From Thermodesulfovibrionia bacterium (GTDB lineage Bacteria; Nitrospirota; Thermodesulfovibrionia; UBA6902), in the NCBI GenBank assembly GCA_020053105.1, contig JAGVNU010000077.1, positions 1 through 60,547 on the forward strand: a stretch of 60,547 bases of DNA, written 5' to 3'. A program made the translations under genes and the position numbers. The stretch's first letter is position 1. Each line of letters starts with the position of its first letter. The notes under the pieces are model-generated. The model was not told where the DNA came from. It was given only the letters and a program-made list of their open reading frames with translations, and made no database searches. Of this stretch, positions 27,543-37,400 are shown piece by piece.

Positions 27543-27715
27543 GCCAGAACGGATTCTACATTAGAATCATTTTAATTTAAGAAGTTATGAGTGCGCCCCT
27601 ACTCGCCTTAGACTGGTACATTTATGACATTCGGTCAATTAACTATATCTGTCTGGTTATTTCGCGGCATATGTTAAGAAATGAAATGCCGGGGAAGACA
27701 GGGGATCTACTGCTT

Positions 27716-28054
27716 TTATTTCCCGGTGCCGTAATTTGATGAAAGGTAATTGATGATGGTCCTTGAATCGTCTTCATTAACAGGCGCGCCGTATACGACA
27801 ATCATTTTATGGACTATGGCAGACCATGCATCCGTTGGAAACCGGGGCTGCATGGTTATGTAATCAGCGCTGTGGCAGATATTGCAGAATTCGTCGGCCT
27901 TGTCTTTGCCTGCGCCTTCCTTCAGATCAACTTCAATCACCGGGAGGACAATCGACTTAACAGCGCCCTTGTCTTCGGTCTCAATCGCTTCGGCATTCCA
28001 TTGCATAAAAACAACTGACATCAGTACTGCAATCAACATAATTATATTTTTCAT
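27716..28054 (-). CDS. sorB: Monoheme c-type cytochrome, SorB-like sulfite dehydrogenase subunit
   Basis: This 112-residue periplasmic cytochrome has a signal peptide (KNIIMLIAVLMSVVFMQWNA) and one heme c site, CNICH (C57, C60, H61). The segment PRFPTDAWSAIVHKMIVVYG after the heme is typical of the small SorB/cytochrome-550-like partner of sulfite dehydrogenases, with a methionine available as the sixth ligand. It starts 10 nt after the molybdoenzyme gene, forming a two-gene unit. The ATG at 28054 is preferred to one at 28075 because it begins at the signal peptide. Confidence 0.85.
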   Translation of the reverse strand: MKNIIMLIAVLMSVVFMQWNAEAIETEDKGAVKSIVLPVIEVDLKEGAGKDKADEFCNICHSADYITMQPRFPTDAWSAIVHKMIVVYGAPVNEDDSRTIINYLSSNYGTGK

Positions 28055-28064
28055 ATGTGTATTC

Positions 28065-29261
28065 CTAAACAACATTCACTTCGAGGCCTTCAATTTTATT
28101 CCACATATAACCCGACGGGTTCCAGAGGCTCTCAAAGGGCTGGGATTCGCCTATGCTGTTTGCGGCGCGGGCCATGATAGTGTATTTCCCCTTTTTATCC
28201 GGCTTCCATGTATGGGACCATTGTATCCAGGAGTAGCGGCCCATGTCCCTTCCACATCTAGCTTCCCTCCATGTCTTCCCTCCGTCGACCGAGACTATTA
28301 CGTCTTTGATGCTGTATCCGCCTGAGAAGGCTATGCCCATGATATCGACTGCCCTGTTTACTTTCAGCGACGTTCCTGCAGCCGGTTCAATAACAAGAGA
28401 GCGTGTGTTCATCCTGGTAATTGGAGCGGTCCTGTCCGGCTTTGATCCGGGAGGGACACAGGCACAGGGATTGTCCGGGATACGGTAAGCAGGCTTCATC
28501 CAGAACTCCTCATACTTTTTTGTCGCGACCGTGATCCCGCGCAATGCCTTTACCCAGTAAGTTGCATACCATCCAGGCACGATCAGCCTTGCAGGGAAAC
28601 CGTTAAGCATTGTAAGTGGTTCGCCGTTCATCTCATAGGCGATCATTATATCGTCCTCCACAGCCTTGTCGACCGGCAGGCTTTTTAAAAAGTCCGGCAC
28701 CTTGGGAAGCGGCCCTGAATCCAGCCCGTCAAATACCACGTCTACAGAGTTGGCCCTGATACCTGCCTGCTTCAGGATATCTTTCAATCTGGCGCCTGAC
28801 CATGTTACATTTCCCATTGCCCCGTTCTGCCATTGCCCCCCGGCAATCTTTGGCTCAAAGAAGCTCCTTCCGTTGCCCGAACACTGGATCACTGCCGTGT
28901 ATGTGGCCCTTTCGAATTTCTTCAGGTCATACATGGAGAGTTCCAGTTCCCTGTCAGTATTGCCCCCGATCCTGAGCCTCCACTCGTTCAGATCAACGCG
29001 CTCTGGAATATCAGCCAGATGCCACCGGACGAAGAGGGCGTTATTCGGGGTAATGAGCTCCTTAAAGTAATGCAGAGGTGTCTCAAGCTGCGGGGGCCGC
29101 GACGTGAGCAGTATGAGGTCGGTCTTTTCAGGGAATTTATAAAGGCGTCTTCCTTCGGCAAATATGTCGGTAGGGAACCCTCCGAAGGCCGCCGCAAGAC
29201 CCACGGTCCCGGCTGTCCTTAAAAAATCCCTCCTGGAAAAGTTCATCTCTTTCATTCCCAT
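28065..29261 (-). CDS. sorA: Tat-exported sulfite oxidase-family molybdoenzyme (SorA-like)
   Basis: This 398-residue enzyme of the sulfite oxidase family probably oxidizes sulfite to sulfate in the periplasm and passes electrons to the cytochrome encoded next. A twin-arginine signal is present (SRRDFLRTAGTVGLAAAFGG). Cys127 in AVIQCSGNGRSFF is the expected molybdenum ligand, and PARLIVPGWYATYWVKAL is the family's molybdopterin-domain sequence. The C-terminal part (about 275-398) is the dimerization domain with VIVSVDGGKTWREA. The start could also be a few codons later (MNFSRRD). Sulfite specificity is inferred from the pairing with sorB. Confidence 0.88.
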   Translation of the reverse strand: MGMKEMNFSRRDFLRTAGTVGLAAAFGGFPTDIFAEGRRLYKFPEKTDLILLTSRPPQLETPLHYFKELITPNNALFVRWHLADIPERVDLNEWRLRIGGNTDRELELSMYDLKKFERATYTAVIQCSGNGRSFFEPKIAGGQWQNGAMGNVTWSGARLKDILKQAGIRANSVDVVFDGLDSGPLPKVPDFLKSLPVDKAVEDDIMIAYEMNGEPLTMLNGFPARLIVPGWYATYWVKALRGITVATKKYEEFWMKPAYRIPDNPCACVPPGSKPDRTAPITRMNTRSLVIEPAAGTSLKVNRAVDIMGIAFSGGYSIKDVIVSVDGGKTWREARCGRDMGRYSWIQWSHTWKPDKKGKYTIMARAANSIGESQPFESLWNPSGYMWNKIEGLEVNVV

Positions 29262-29379
29262 ATCTAAAAGGCGTATGCAGCTTCGCCTTCTTTCGTATTA
29301 TCTGCTTATAAAGGAATTGTATTTTATTTACAGCGGAAGTCAATAGTTATTTTTTATTTATAGATGCATTACGCCATGG

Positions 29380-29407
29380 TTGACAACCCGCCTGAGCAGA
29401 CTATAAT
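29380..29407 (+). promoter_or_regulatory. Near-consensus sigma70 promoter of the sugar dehydrogenase gene
   Basis: A perfect -35 TTGACA (29380-29385) and a perfect -10 TATAAT (29402-29407) are separated by 16 nt. The predicted start near 29414 places a GC-rich palindromic repeat at the beginning of the 5' UTR of the gene at 29471. This is the strongest promoter match noticed in the window. Confidence 0.75.
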
Positions 29408-29413
29408 TGAATT

Positions 29414-29440
29414 TGTAGGGGCACGGCGTGCTGTGCCCCC
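29414..29440. repeat. TGTAGGGGC-family palindromic repeat in a 5' UTR
   Basis: TGTAGGGGC at 29414-29422 opens a dyad GGGGCAC (29418-29424) / GTGCCCC (29433-29439). It lies directly after the predicted transcription start of the sugar dehydrogenase gene, so the transcript would begin with a strong hairpin. Other members are at 42872, 42903, 48375, 48595, 48944 and 56804. Confidence 0.65.
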
Positions 29441-29470
29441 TGTTGTAAATTAAAATATGAGGCACAAGAC

Positions 29471-30676
29471 ATGAGATATCCTGTAAAAAAAATTGCGGCC
29501 GTTCTTATAATTCTGACGGGAGTGGCCTTTTACGCTGGATGCAGCAGCAGTGTAGGCAACGGACCTTCTTCTGCTCCTCAAAACCCGGCACATTCTTTTC
29601 CGGAAATAGGAACAGACATTTTAGCTTCAGGTTTCAGGCAGCCTGTGCATATCACGAACGCCGGAGACGGCAGCGGACGGATATTTGTTGTAGAAAAGGC
29701 CGGCCGTATTAAGATCATTAAAAACGGTTCCGTTATGCAGCCCCCTTTTCTTGATATCTCGCAGACAGTCCTGTCAACAGGAGGAGAACAGGGACTGTTC
29801 AGCGTGGCCTTTCCTTCGGGGTATTCTGCTAAAGGACATTTCTACGTGGTTTACACGTCCATTGCGGACAAAGGCGCTACGGTGGTTGCACGCTACAGGA
29901 TTACAGCCGACCATGACGTTGCTGATCCCGGTTCCGGGCAGATCATAATCAGCGTGGCCCAGCCCTTTGCGAACCATAACGGAGGCCAGATTGCCTTTGG
30001 GCCTGACGGCTTTCTTTATTTCGGCCCTGGCGACGGCGGAAGCGGAGGTGACCCGTTTAACAATGGGCAGAATCTTTCGGTCCTTCTCGGCAAGCTCCTC
30101 AGGCTCGACGTAGAATCCAATCCATCCGCAGCAGGATACAGCATCCCGGCCTCAAACCCGTTTGTAAATACGGCGGGCGGGCGCGGGGAGATATGGGCCT
30201 CCGGGCTCAGAAACCCCTGGCGGTTCTCCTTTGACCGCCTGACCGGCGACCTCTTTATCGGGGACGTTGGACAGTCTGCGATTGAGGAGATCGATTTTCA
30301 GGCTTCAACAAGCAAGGGGGAAGAGAATTACGGATGGAACATCATGGAGGGCAGCAGCTGTTTTCGGACCGCCTCGTGCAACAGGGCCGGCCTTGTACTC
30401 CCGGCTGCGGAATACACCCACTCTGGAGGCGATTGTTCCGTCACCGGCGGGATGGTCTACCGGGGAACGGAGTTTAATGCCTTGCAGGGAATATATTTCT
30501 TCGGCGACTACTGCTCCGGGAAAATCCGCGCTATCAGAAAAAGCGGGACCGGCTTTGAAAGCGCCATCCTTCTTGACACCGATATTTCAATCACGACCTT
30601 TGGCGAGGACGAAGCAGGGAATCTTTATGTTGCAGATTTTCAGGCAGGTGATATTTACAAGATTTCAGCCCGATGA
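29471..30676 (+). CDS. PQQ-dependent sugar dehydrogenase-like lipoprotein
   Basis: This 401-residue protein is a six-bladed beta-propeller of the soluble glucose/aldose dehydrogenase (GSDH/YliI) family, which oxidizes sugars with PQQ at the periplasmic or outer surface. A lipobox ends at Cys24 (AFYAGC), so the mature protein should be lipid-anchored. Family sequences are LASGFRQPVHITNAGDGSGR, NHNGGQIAFGPDGFLYFGPG, EIWASGLRNPWRFSFDRLTG and LFIGDVGQSAIEEI. A near-consensus promoter lies 64 nt upstream. No PQQ synthesis genes are in the window. The substrate is unknown. Confidence 0.9.
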   Translation: MRYPVKKIAAVLIILTGVAFYAGCSSSVGNGPSSAPQNPAHSFPEIGTDILASGFRQPVHITNAGDGSGRIFVVEKAGRIKIIKNGSVMQPPFLDISQTVLSTGGEQGLFSVAFPSGYSAKGHFYVVYTSIADKGATVVARYRITADHDVADPGSGQIIISVAQPFANHNGGQIAFGPDGFLYFGPGDGGSGGDPFNNGQNLSVLLGKLLRLDVESNPSAAGYSIPASNPFVNTAGGRGEIWASGLRNPWRFSFDRLTGDLFIGDVGQSAIEEIDFQASTSKGEENYGWNIMEGSSCFRTASCNRAGLVLPAAEYTHSGGDCSVTGGMVYRGTEFNALQGIYFFGDYCSGKIRAIRKSGTGFESAILLDTDISITTFGEDEAGNLYVADFQAGDIYKISAR

Positions 30677-30814
30677 TCTCCCGACGGCTTCGCGCCGGAA
30701 AGAATTTAGAAATAATGGCCCCTTAATGGGGTTAGCAGGGGCTTCTTCCCCCAGTTCCCTGTCGCACCGCTTGCATATCCCGCTATTCCATGATAAATTC
30801 TCTACCAAGGACAT

Positions 30815-32905
30815 ATGAAAAAAATACTGATTATTACCGTCTCAGCAATTGCCGTTCTTATAATCGCCTTTGCGGTGTTTATAAAAATCTACGTTACCCC
30901 GGAAAGGGTCAAGGGATTTATCGTCCCGTATGCCGAGAAGGCCCTGAACAGGAAGGTACAGATCGGTGAAATAAGCATCAGCATATTCAAGGGCATCGGC
31001 CTCAGTGATTTCTCTATCAGGGAAGCTGATCAAACCCGCGACTTTGCGAAATGCAAAGAGTTCGTGCTTAAGTTCAAACTGCTCCCCCTACTTTCAAAGC
31101 GGGTTGTCATAGACGAATTGAGATTAGTTTCCCCGGCGGTAAAGATTGAGCGCGGCCCGGATGGAAAGTATAATTTTGAGGGCATCGGGGAAAAAGAAGG
31201 GCCTGAGGTCAAAGAAGTAAAACCGGATGAGGCAGGGGGACTTCCCATTTCACTGACAGTAAATAAGATCGCGGTACAGGACGCTAAATTTTCGTTTGCC
31301 GATGCCATGAAGGAACTGCCTGATATCAAAAGCACTGCTGATATCGATATCAGCATCAAAAGCACGGACGGATCGAATATATTTTCAGAAGGGACTGTGG
31401 ACCTGAAGGTGGATGAAATCACCCTTAAAAAACCGTCTGAAAAACATGTCCGGAACATCCCCGCAGGCCTTACATACGCAGTAAATTATAACCTGGAATC
31501 AAAAGATATCCGGGTAGACAGGGCCGACCTGAAAATCCGGGAGATACTCGCGTCGCTAAAAGGGGACATCAAAAACATGAAGACATCGCCTGAGGTCAAC
31601 ATCTCGGTAAACATTCCGAAGGTAAAAACATCTGAGGTCCAGAATCTGGCAGCACTCTTTGCGGACCTGAAAGGACTCGTCCTGTCCGGAGAAATCGCGG
31701 CTGACATCAAACTTGTTGGCGAGATCAAAAAGACAGAGACCCTGAAGGCAAACGGCAATGTCGCGCTGGACAGGGTAGGCATTATTTACAACGAGATAAA
31801 CGCCATGCTGGACGGCAATGTAAAATTTGACAAAGCCTTAATGAACATAGACCTGAGGGCCACCATTGATAAAAATACCGCAGAGATAAAGGGCACTGTC
31901 AGGGATTATATGAAAGACCAGAAGATCAATCTCAATCTATATTCAAAGAAACTCTCTCTTGATGCACTTATACCTGCCGGAAAACCTGCGGACAAAACCT
32001 CTGCCGGAAAGTCCACCCCTGAAAAGCCCTCGAAAGAGGTCGCGCCGCTGAATCTCAAGCTCACTGCTGACGGTGAGATCAGGATAGATTCAGCGGTGTA
32101 CCGCAATATGAACATGACTGACTTCTATATGCAGTACAAATTCAGGGACAACCGGCTCGACATTCCAAAGCTAACTGCAAAGGCAGGAAAAGGAGCGCTG
32201 AAGGTAAACAGCCTTATTGATCTCTCAAAACCGGGTTACGCATATAACCTTACGGGCAATATCGATTCCCTGCACGCTGATGAAATCGTAAATACCTTTT
32301 TCCCCAAGGCAAAGAACACGGTGTTCGGCTTGATTAACCTTAATCTGAAAATGAACGGCTCAGGCACCCTGATGGAGAGCATAAAGAAAAACCTTGTTGC
32401 CGACACGGACTTCAACATAAAAGAAGGAAAGCTTACAGACGCAAATTTAACAAAGGGCCTTGCGCAGTTTCTCAATATCCAGGAGCTTGAGACAATCAAC
32501 CTGAGGCAGGCAAACGGAACAGTGGGGGTCAAAAATGGTGTCGCAAGGCTGGACAGTATTTTTACCTCTGATGATCTTGCAATGGACCCCAAAGGCAATA
32601 TCGGCCTGAACGAAACGCTCGACCTGGCCTTTGATCTGAAGCTCTCTCCCCGGCTCACTAACAGGGCGATGGGTTCAAACATAGGCAGGTACATAAAGAA
32701 CGACGCAGGCTGGGGCATGGTCCCCTTAAAGGTCTCCGGGACCTTTGCAAAACCGTCTTACAGGGTGGATATTGAAAAGGCCGGCAAACGCATCATTAAA
32801 AAAGAGGCGGACAGATATATAGATAAATATCTGGACAAACAGAGCGATAAGAAAAAGAAGGAACTCGAACCGATCGGGGACATATTAAAAGAAATGCTGA
32901 AATAG
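30815..32905 (+). CDS. AsmA family protein
   Basis: This 696-residue protein is anchored by one N-terminal helix (KKILIITVSAIAVLIIAFAV). It continues as a long periplasmic beta-rich domain typical of AsmA/YhdP/TamB-related proteins, which are thought to bridge the envelope and move phospholipids. Family features are YAEKALNRKVQIGEISISIF near the N-terminus and the C-terminal repeat-like LIDLSKPGYAYNLTGNID and DFNIKEGKLTDANLTKGLAQ. A low-complexity Ala/Lys/Pro linker lies near residues 388-410. AAGGA precedes the ATG. It converges with hisG. Confidence 0.88.
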   Translation: MKKILIITVSAIAVLIIAFAVFIKIYVTPERVKGFIVPYAEKALNRKVQIGEISISIFKGIGLSDFSIREADQTRDFAKCKEFVLKFKLLPLLSKRVVIDELRLVSPAVKIERGPDGKYNFEGIGEKEGPEVKEVKPDEAGGLPISLTVNKIAVQDAKFSFADAMKELPDIKSTADIDISIKSTDGSNIFSEGTVDLKVDEITLKKPSEKHVRNIPAGLTYAVNYNLESKDIRVDRADLKIREILASLKGDIKNMKTSPEVNISVNIPKVKTSEVQNLAALFADLKGLVLSGEIAADIKLVGEIKKTETLKANGNVALDRVGIIYNEINAMLDGNVKFDKALMNIDLRATIDKNTAEIKGTVRDYMKDQKINLNLYSKKLSLDALIPAGKPADKTSAGKSTPEKPSKEVAPLNLKLTADGEIRIDSAVYRNMNMTDFYMQYKFRDNRLDIPKLTAKAGKGALKVNSLIDLSKPGYAYNLTGNIDSLHADEIVNTFFPKAKNTVFGLINLNLKMNGSGTLMESIKKNLVADTDFNIKEGKLTDANLTKGLAQFLNIQELETINLRQANGTVGVKNGVARLDSIFTSDDLAMDPKGNIGLNETLDLAFDLKLSPRLTNRAMGSNIGRYIKNDAGWGMVPLKVSGTFAKPSYRVDIEKAGKRIIKKEADRYIDKYLDKQSDKKKKELEPIGDILKEMLK

Positions 32906-32918
32906 CATCACAGCTCTC

Positions 32919-33794
32919 TTACGGTATGACCTTATTCAGCGGATACTCGATGATCCCTTCCGCGCCGACAGACTTCAGCTTGGGTATAATGTCTCTGACA
33001 GTCCTCTCATTGATTACAACTTCAAGGGCAAACCAGCCGGTATCAGAGAGCTGAGATATAGTAGGTGAGTGCAACGATGAGAGCAGGCTCATTACCCTCT
33101 TCAGCGAGCCTTGAGGCACATTCATTTTAAGACCGACCTTCTCTTCCGCAGCAAGCGCGCCCTTCAGAAGAAGCACAATGTTTTCCATCTTCTGCCTCTT
33201 CCATTTGTCCCTCCACGCCTTCTTGTTCGCGATAAACCTGGTGCTTGACTCAAGGATGGTCTCTATTATTCTAAGATTATTGGCCCTTAACGATGAACCT
33301 GTCTCCGTCAGTTCAACGATTGCATCGGCAAGATGAGGCGGCTTCACCTCTGTCGCTCCCCATGAAAAATCCACATCGGCCTTTATGCCTTTGGATTTGA
33401 GGTACTGTTTTGTAAAACCGACAAGCTCAGTTGAAATGCGCTTGCCCTTCAGGTCCTTTACAGACTTTATCTTTGAATCATTCGGGACTGCGATGACCCA
33501 TTTTACAGGCCTCAGTCCTCCCTTGGCATAATTAAGCTCTGCGACCTCATGAACGTCAGCCCCCTGCTCCAGAATCCAGTCCTTCCCGGTCAGACCGCCA
33601 TCAAGGACTCCGTCATCAACATATTTCGCCATCTCCTGCGCCCGGATGAGCATGGCCTGTATTTCCGTGTCATCAAAGTCAGGATAATATGACCGTTCGC
33701 CGACGGAAACATTGTACCCCGCTTTTTTAAATAACTTCAGTGTTGATTCCTGCAGGCTTCCCTTGGGTAGCCCCAGTTTTAATATATTTTTCAT
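32919..33794 (-). CDS. hisG: ATP phosphoribosyltransferase, long form
   Basis: This 291-residue enzyme catalyses the first, feedback-inhibited step of histidine synthesis by joining ATP and PRPP. The opening [40 protein letters not shown] and the PRPP region [20 protein letters not shown] are present. The C-terminal ~75 residues are the ACT-like histidine-binding domain of the long form, so no HisZ is needed. It has its own predicted promoter (33840-33868). In related genomes hisG usually stands next to hisD; here 12 kb of accessory DNA lies between them. Confidence 0.95.
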   Translation of the reverse strand: MKNILKLGLPKGSLQESTLKLFKKAGYNVSVGERSYYPDFDDTEIQAMLIRAQEMAKYVDDGVLDGGLTGKDWILEQGADVHEVAELNYAKGGLRPVKWVIAVPNDSKIKSVKDLKGKRISTELVGFTKQYLKSKGIKADVDFSWGATEVKPPHLADAIVELTETGSSLRANNLRIIETILESSTRFIANKKAWRDKWKRQKMENIVLLLKGALAAEEKVGLKMNVPQGSLKRVMSLLSSLHSPTISQLSDTGWFALEVVINERTVRDIIPKLKSVGAEGIIEYPLNKVIP

Positions 33795-33839
33795 TTGCTG
33801 ATTTATTCTCCTTTACTTCTGTGAAAATTATTAGTCCTT

Positions 33840-33868
33840 ATAATACAGTGAGCATTAAAATTATTCAA
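33840..33868 (-). promoter_or_regulatory. Sigma70-type promoter of hisG
   Basis: On the minus strand TTGAAT (33863-33868) and TATTAT (33840-33845) are separated by 17 nt. The predicted start is about 40 nt before the hisG ATG, and an AAGGAG lies between them. This would let hisG be expressed independently of the accessory genes upstream. Confidence 0.55.
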
Positions 33869-33932
33869 ACATCCACTCATAGAGTTATACTTGGGGAAAT
33901 TTAGCTACCGAAGGCAGGACCCAGCCTTATCT

Positions 33933-34457
33933 TTATCCTTTTACTTTGAACCTTCTTATTACAATCAGCGCTGCTCCGCCGGATAAAAACAGGAGTGAAC
34001 TTAGTGGCTCAGGCGCAAGGGTTGTAGTGCCTGAAAGTGGTGATATATTCCCTGCATGGTCATCGAAATAGGCAGTAAACGGAATATTGCCCGCCTGATA
34101 ATTAATCGTAAAACCAAAACCGCTTTTTGAATTCCCTGCTGGAATATCATAACTAAATCCCGTTGAGGACGTATCTAAATACGCAGTCGTATTCGCACTG
34201 GCCCACATCGTTCCATCCCATCCGGTTGGAAGCGGCAAACCCGTGACCGTTGCTGACCGGTCAAAGTCGAGCCATACGCTATAAAGGTATTCGCTAGCAT
34301 CAGATGTGTTAGTGAAAGTATAATCATAACGCCATAGCCCGTTTTGTATCTCCGTCTCCTGATATATGATGCTTGCATGTGGAGACGCAAATGTGATGGA
34401 AGCAATTAATAAGATCATACTTGCTGCTATAGCCGTCAATAACTTTTTCTGTTTCAT
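33933..34457 (-). CDS. PEP-CTERM sorting domain protein
   Basis: This 174-residue secreted protein has a signal peptide (KQKKLLTAIAASMILLIASI, then TFAS). Its body is beta-rich with many aromatic and Gly/Ser/Thr residues (IQNGLWRYDYTFTNTSDASE). The C-terminus has the PEP-CTERM layout: APEP, a hydrophobic helix (LSSLLFLSGGAALIVI) and a basic end (RRFKVKG). Such proteins are processed by exosortase, which is not encoded in this window. The ATG follows a GGAG Shine-Dalgarno and lies 19 nt after the giant SpvB/YD gene, so it ends that operon. Confidence 0.88.
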   Translation of the reverse strand: MKQKKLLTAIAASMILLIASITFASPHASIIYQETEIQNGLWRYDYTFTNTSDASEYLYSVWLDFDRSATVTGLPLPTGWDGTMWASANTTAYLDTSSTGFSYDIPAGNSKSGFGFTINYQAGNIPFTAYFDDHAGNISPLSGTTTLAPEPLSSLLFLSGGAALIVIRRFKVKG

Positions 34458-34476
34458 ATGGATTGCTCCTCTATTT

Positions 34477-37400
34477 TTATTGCAGCTCAAGATCCTCTAT
34501 CGTAATTACTCCGTCAGTTATAGTTATCATTCCGTCAAGGGATGTCGTCCCTGTCCGGGCTGAATAATCGCAGTTATATCCGCCTTCCAATATCACCGAG
34601 ATATTGCGGTTAATGTTAAGGTCCCCGGTATACAGTCCACTTTGACTGCTTATTATTTCCCCATCACTTGCAGCGTCGTATGCATCCTGAAGGGTAGAAT
34701 AGTAAAGAGGCGTTGTCCTCATAATCATTATAGGAGCAGAACATAATGAGAATGCTGATGTTACGTTTTTATCGGCATTCATTGTCATAGTGCAGGTATT
34801 GGCAAAGGCCGCGTCACATGCCGTCCAGTTGCTGAATTGATAGCCGTTATTAGCAGATGCCGTTAAGGTCACGAAGAGTCCGCTGTCATACCAGCAACCT
34901 CCCTGACAATCCGGATCGACATCCCCAGCGTTTAACGGAGTAACAGATGTATTCAGTTGATATTGAACTGTACCTATCCTGAAATCTCCACCGCTCAGCG
35001 GCCTTGGACCGTCGCTGAAATAAAGCGTTCCATCCGGATTTCTAATCTCTATGCTGAATTCATCAGGGTTGCCATCAGTTATTGTCACTGTAAAGGTATA
35101 GCCGGGAATTCCGTTTACCGTGCCTGTGCCTGTAATTGTTACTTTATTCCCTGAAACCGAAATCCCGTTAATTAATGTGCTTACAAAATTAAGTCTCAGC
35201 TTCGAATAGTAATATTTCAACCAGCTTGTTCCAAGGGACAGTCCGTTAACATTCAGAGATAAACTTGCCCTGAAGCCTGGTTCCGGGAAATTGTAGCCGG
35301 AGCCGGAAACAGCTATCGCGTATCCGGCATAAGTCGTTACGGATACCCCTGCTCCTGATACTTCAACATTCCCTGCACTGTCTGTTGCGCGTGATTTAAT
35401 TGTGTATGTGCCGTTTGCTGGAATTGTCCATGCAAAGCTCCATGATGTTGTGCCTGTTGCAAGGGCCCATGTTGTTCCTCCATCTGATGAGACTTCAACT
35501 TTTTGCACGCCTGTCCCTGTGTCAGAGGATGTGCCTTTTATGGTAAATATAGTTCCTATAACCACTGAATTGTCTTGTGGCAACGTGATTGCAGAGGCCG
35601 GTTTTATGGTGTCAACCGTCCATGTGAAAGCCGCAGGCGATAAATCCGTATTCCCTGCCGCATCAGTTGCCCTTACAGAGAATGTATGTTCTCCATCTGC
35701 AAGATAGACATATCCTATCGGATTTGTACAGGTGGTAAAAGCATCACTGTCCTTCCTGCATTCAAAGGTTGAGTTGACCTCTGTAGAGGTGAAATTGAAT
35801 GTCGCCAAATTTTCATTTGAAGGATTCAGCGGCTTCATGATTATAACCGTATCCGGTGGAACAGCATCAGGAATTACAATCCCGGCCATTGAAACGGTCC
35901 TGTATTTTACCTCTGAGTCGTTATATGGAATAGTCAGGATTGCGCCTTTTGCGCCGTTTGACTTCGGTAACATCACCACCTGGACTGTACAGGCAATGAA
36001 TGGTGACAGGATTCTGTTGGAGCAGTTATCGTTCTGCAAAGTAAACTCTATGGTATCTTTACCTGTAATAGTAATAGTCCCTATGACGATGTTATCAACG
36101 CCCTCATTCTGTATGACGAGGGTAACGGATGACGGATTACCTACAACCGCATTATCAAAATTGACCGTGTCCGGTTCCACTGTAAGAGTAGGGTTGCTGG
36201 CAAGGGTCCCATTAATATTTCCTCCGATGATGTCGCCACCGGAATATGTTTCACTGCTTCTGACGCCTCCGCCTTCATTAAAGCCAGAGCTTATGCCGGT
36301 ACCGTTTCTTATAGAATAATTCTCGCTCACGCCGAAGTGATAAATGCTCTTTGAGTCAGGGTCGCGTGAATCGTTCACACCGTCATTGTCCGTGTCAGGA
36401 TCATTGGGGTCTGTGTGCTTAATGTATATTTCGACATAGTCGCTCCAGCCGTCATTATCACTGTCGGCAAGCAGTGGGTTCGTATTATTCAGAAATTCCT
36501 GAAGGTTCGTCAGTCCGTCGCCGTCCGTATCGCTCTGAGCATCAGTTGCATCAACAGGATTCAGCCCGTTAATATTCTCCCATGAATCAGGCAGGCCATC
36601 GCCGTCTGTGTCGACAAACGCGCCCTTACTAAACCCGCTGCCCAGCTTGTCATTCACAATTGAGTAATTTGCACTGCCTCTGAATACGGAACCGCTGAAA
36701 GGAATGCCACCTTCATTGAATACCCATTGTCTGACTGAATAATTTTCACCGTAACCATCGTTGTACGGATTTCTTGGATTCGTATCCGCAGGATCACTAA
36801 CACCGTCACCGTCTGTGTCAGGATTATTAGGATTGGTATGTGTATTATAAATTTCATCGTAATCATTCAAGCCGTCGTTGTCAGAATCGGCCAGGTCCGG
36901 ATTTGTATTGTTCAAATACTCCTGCAGGTTATTGAGTCCGTCGCCGTCAGGGTCAAGGGCGGCGTTGGTCGAATCAGTAGGCAGTGTATCTGCGATATCC
37001 GGTATCCCATCATTATCATCGTCGCTGTCATATGAGTCAGGAGTCTCATCATTGTCCGTATCCTGCATAAATTCAATGTCATCAGATTTGACTTGGGATT
37101 CTCCGTTGGCATTGCGGACTTTGAAATAAACACTCTTTTTGACAAAGCCCGGACTTAACATGAAATTCGGCGCAGTTAAAAATGCCTGCCACGATGCGCC
37201 TGAGAACTCCTGGTTTTCGCTTGCGATATATGCCGTCGGATTGCCGAAGGATATATTATTCAGGGTGACCTGCTGATGCGTGCTGTAGGCATTTCCATTA
37301 TTTATGACAAATGAGCCTATGACCGGCAGGCTTTGAGCCTTTCCCGTGACAGCATGAGGTTTGGCAGACCCCTGTCCGTAGGTGTATTGCGTCATCTCAG

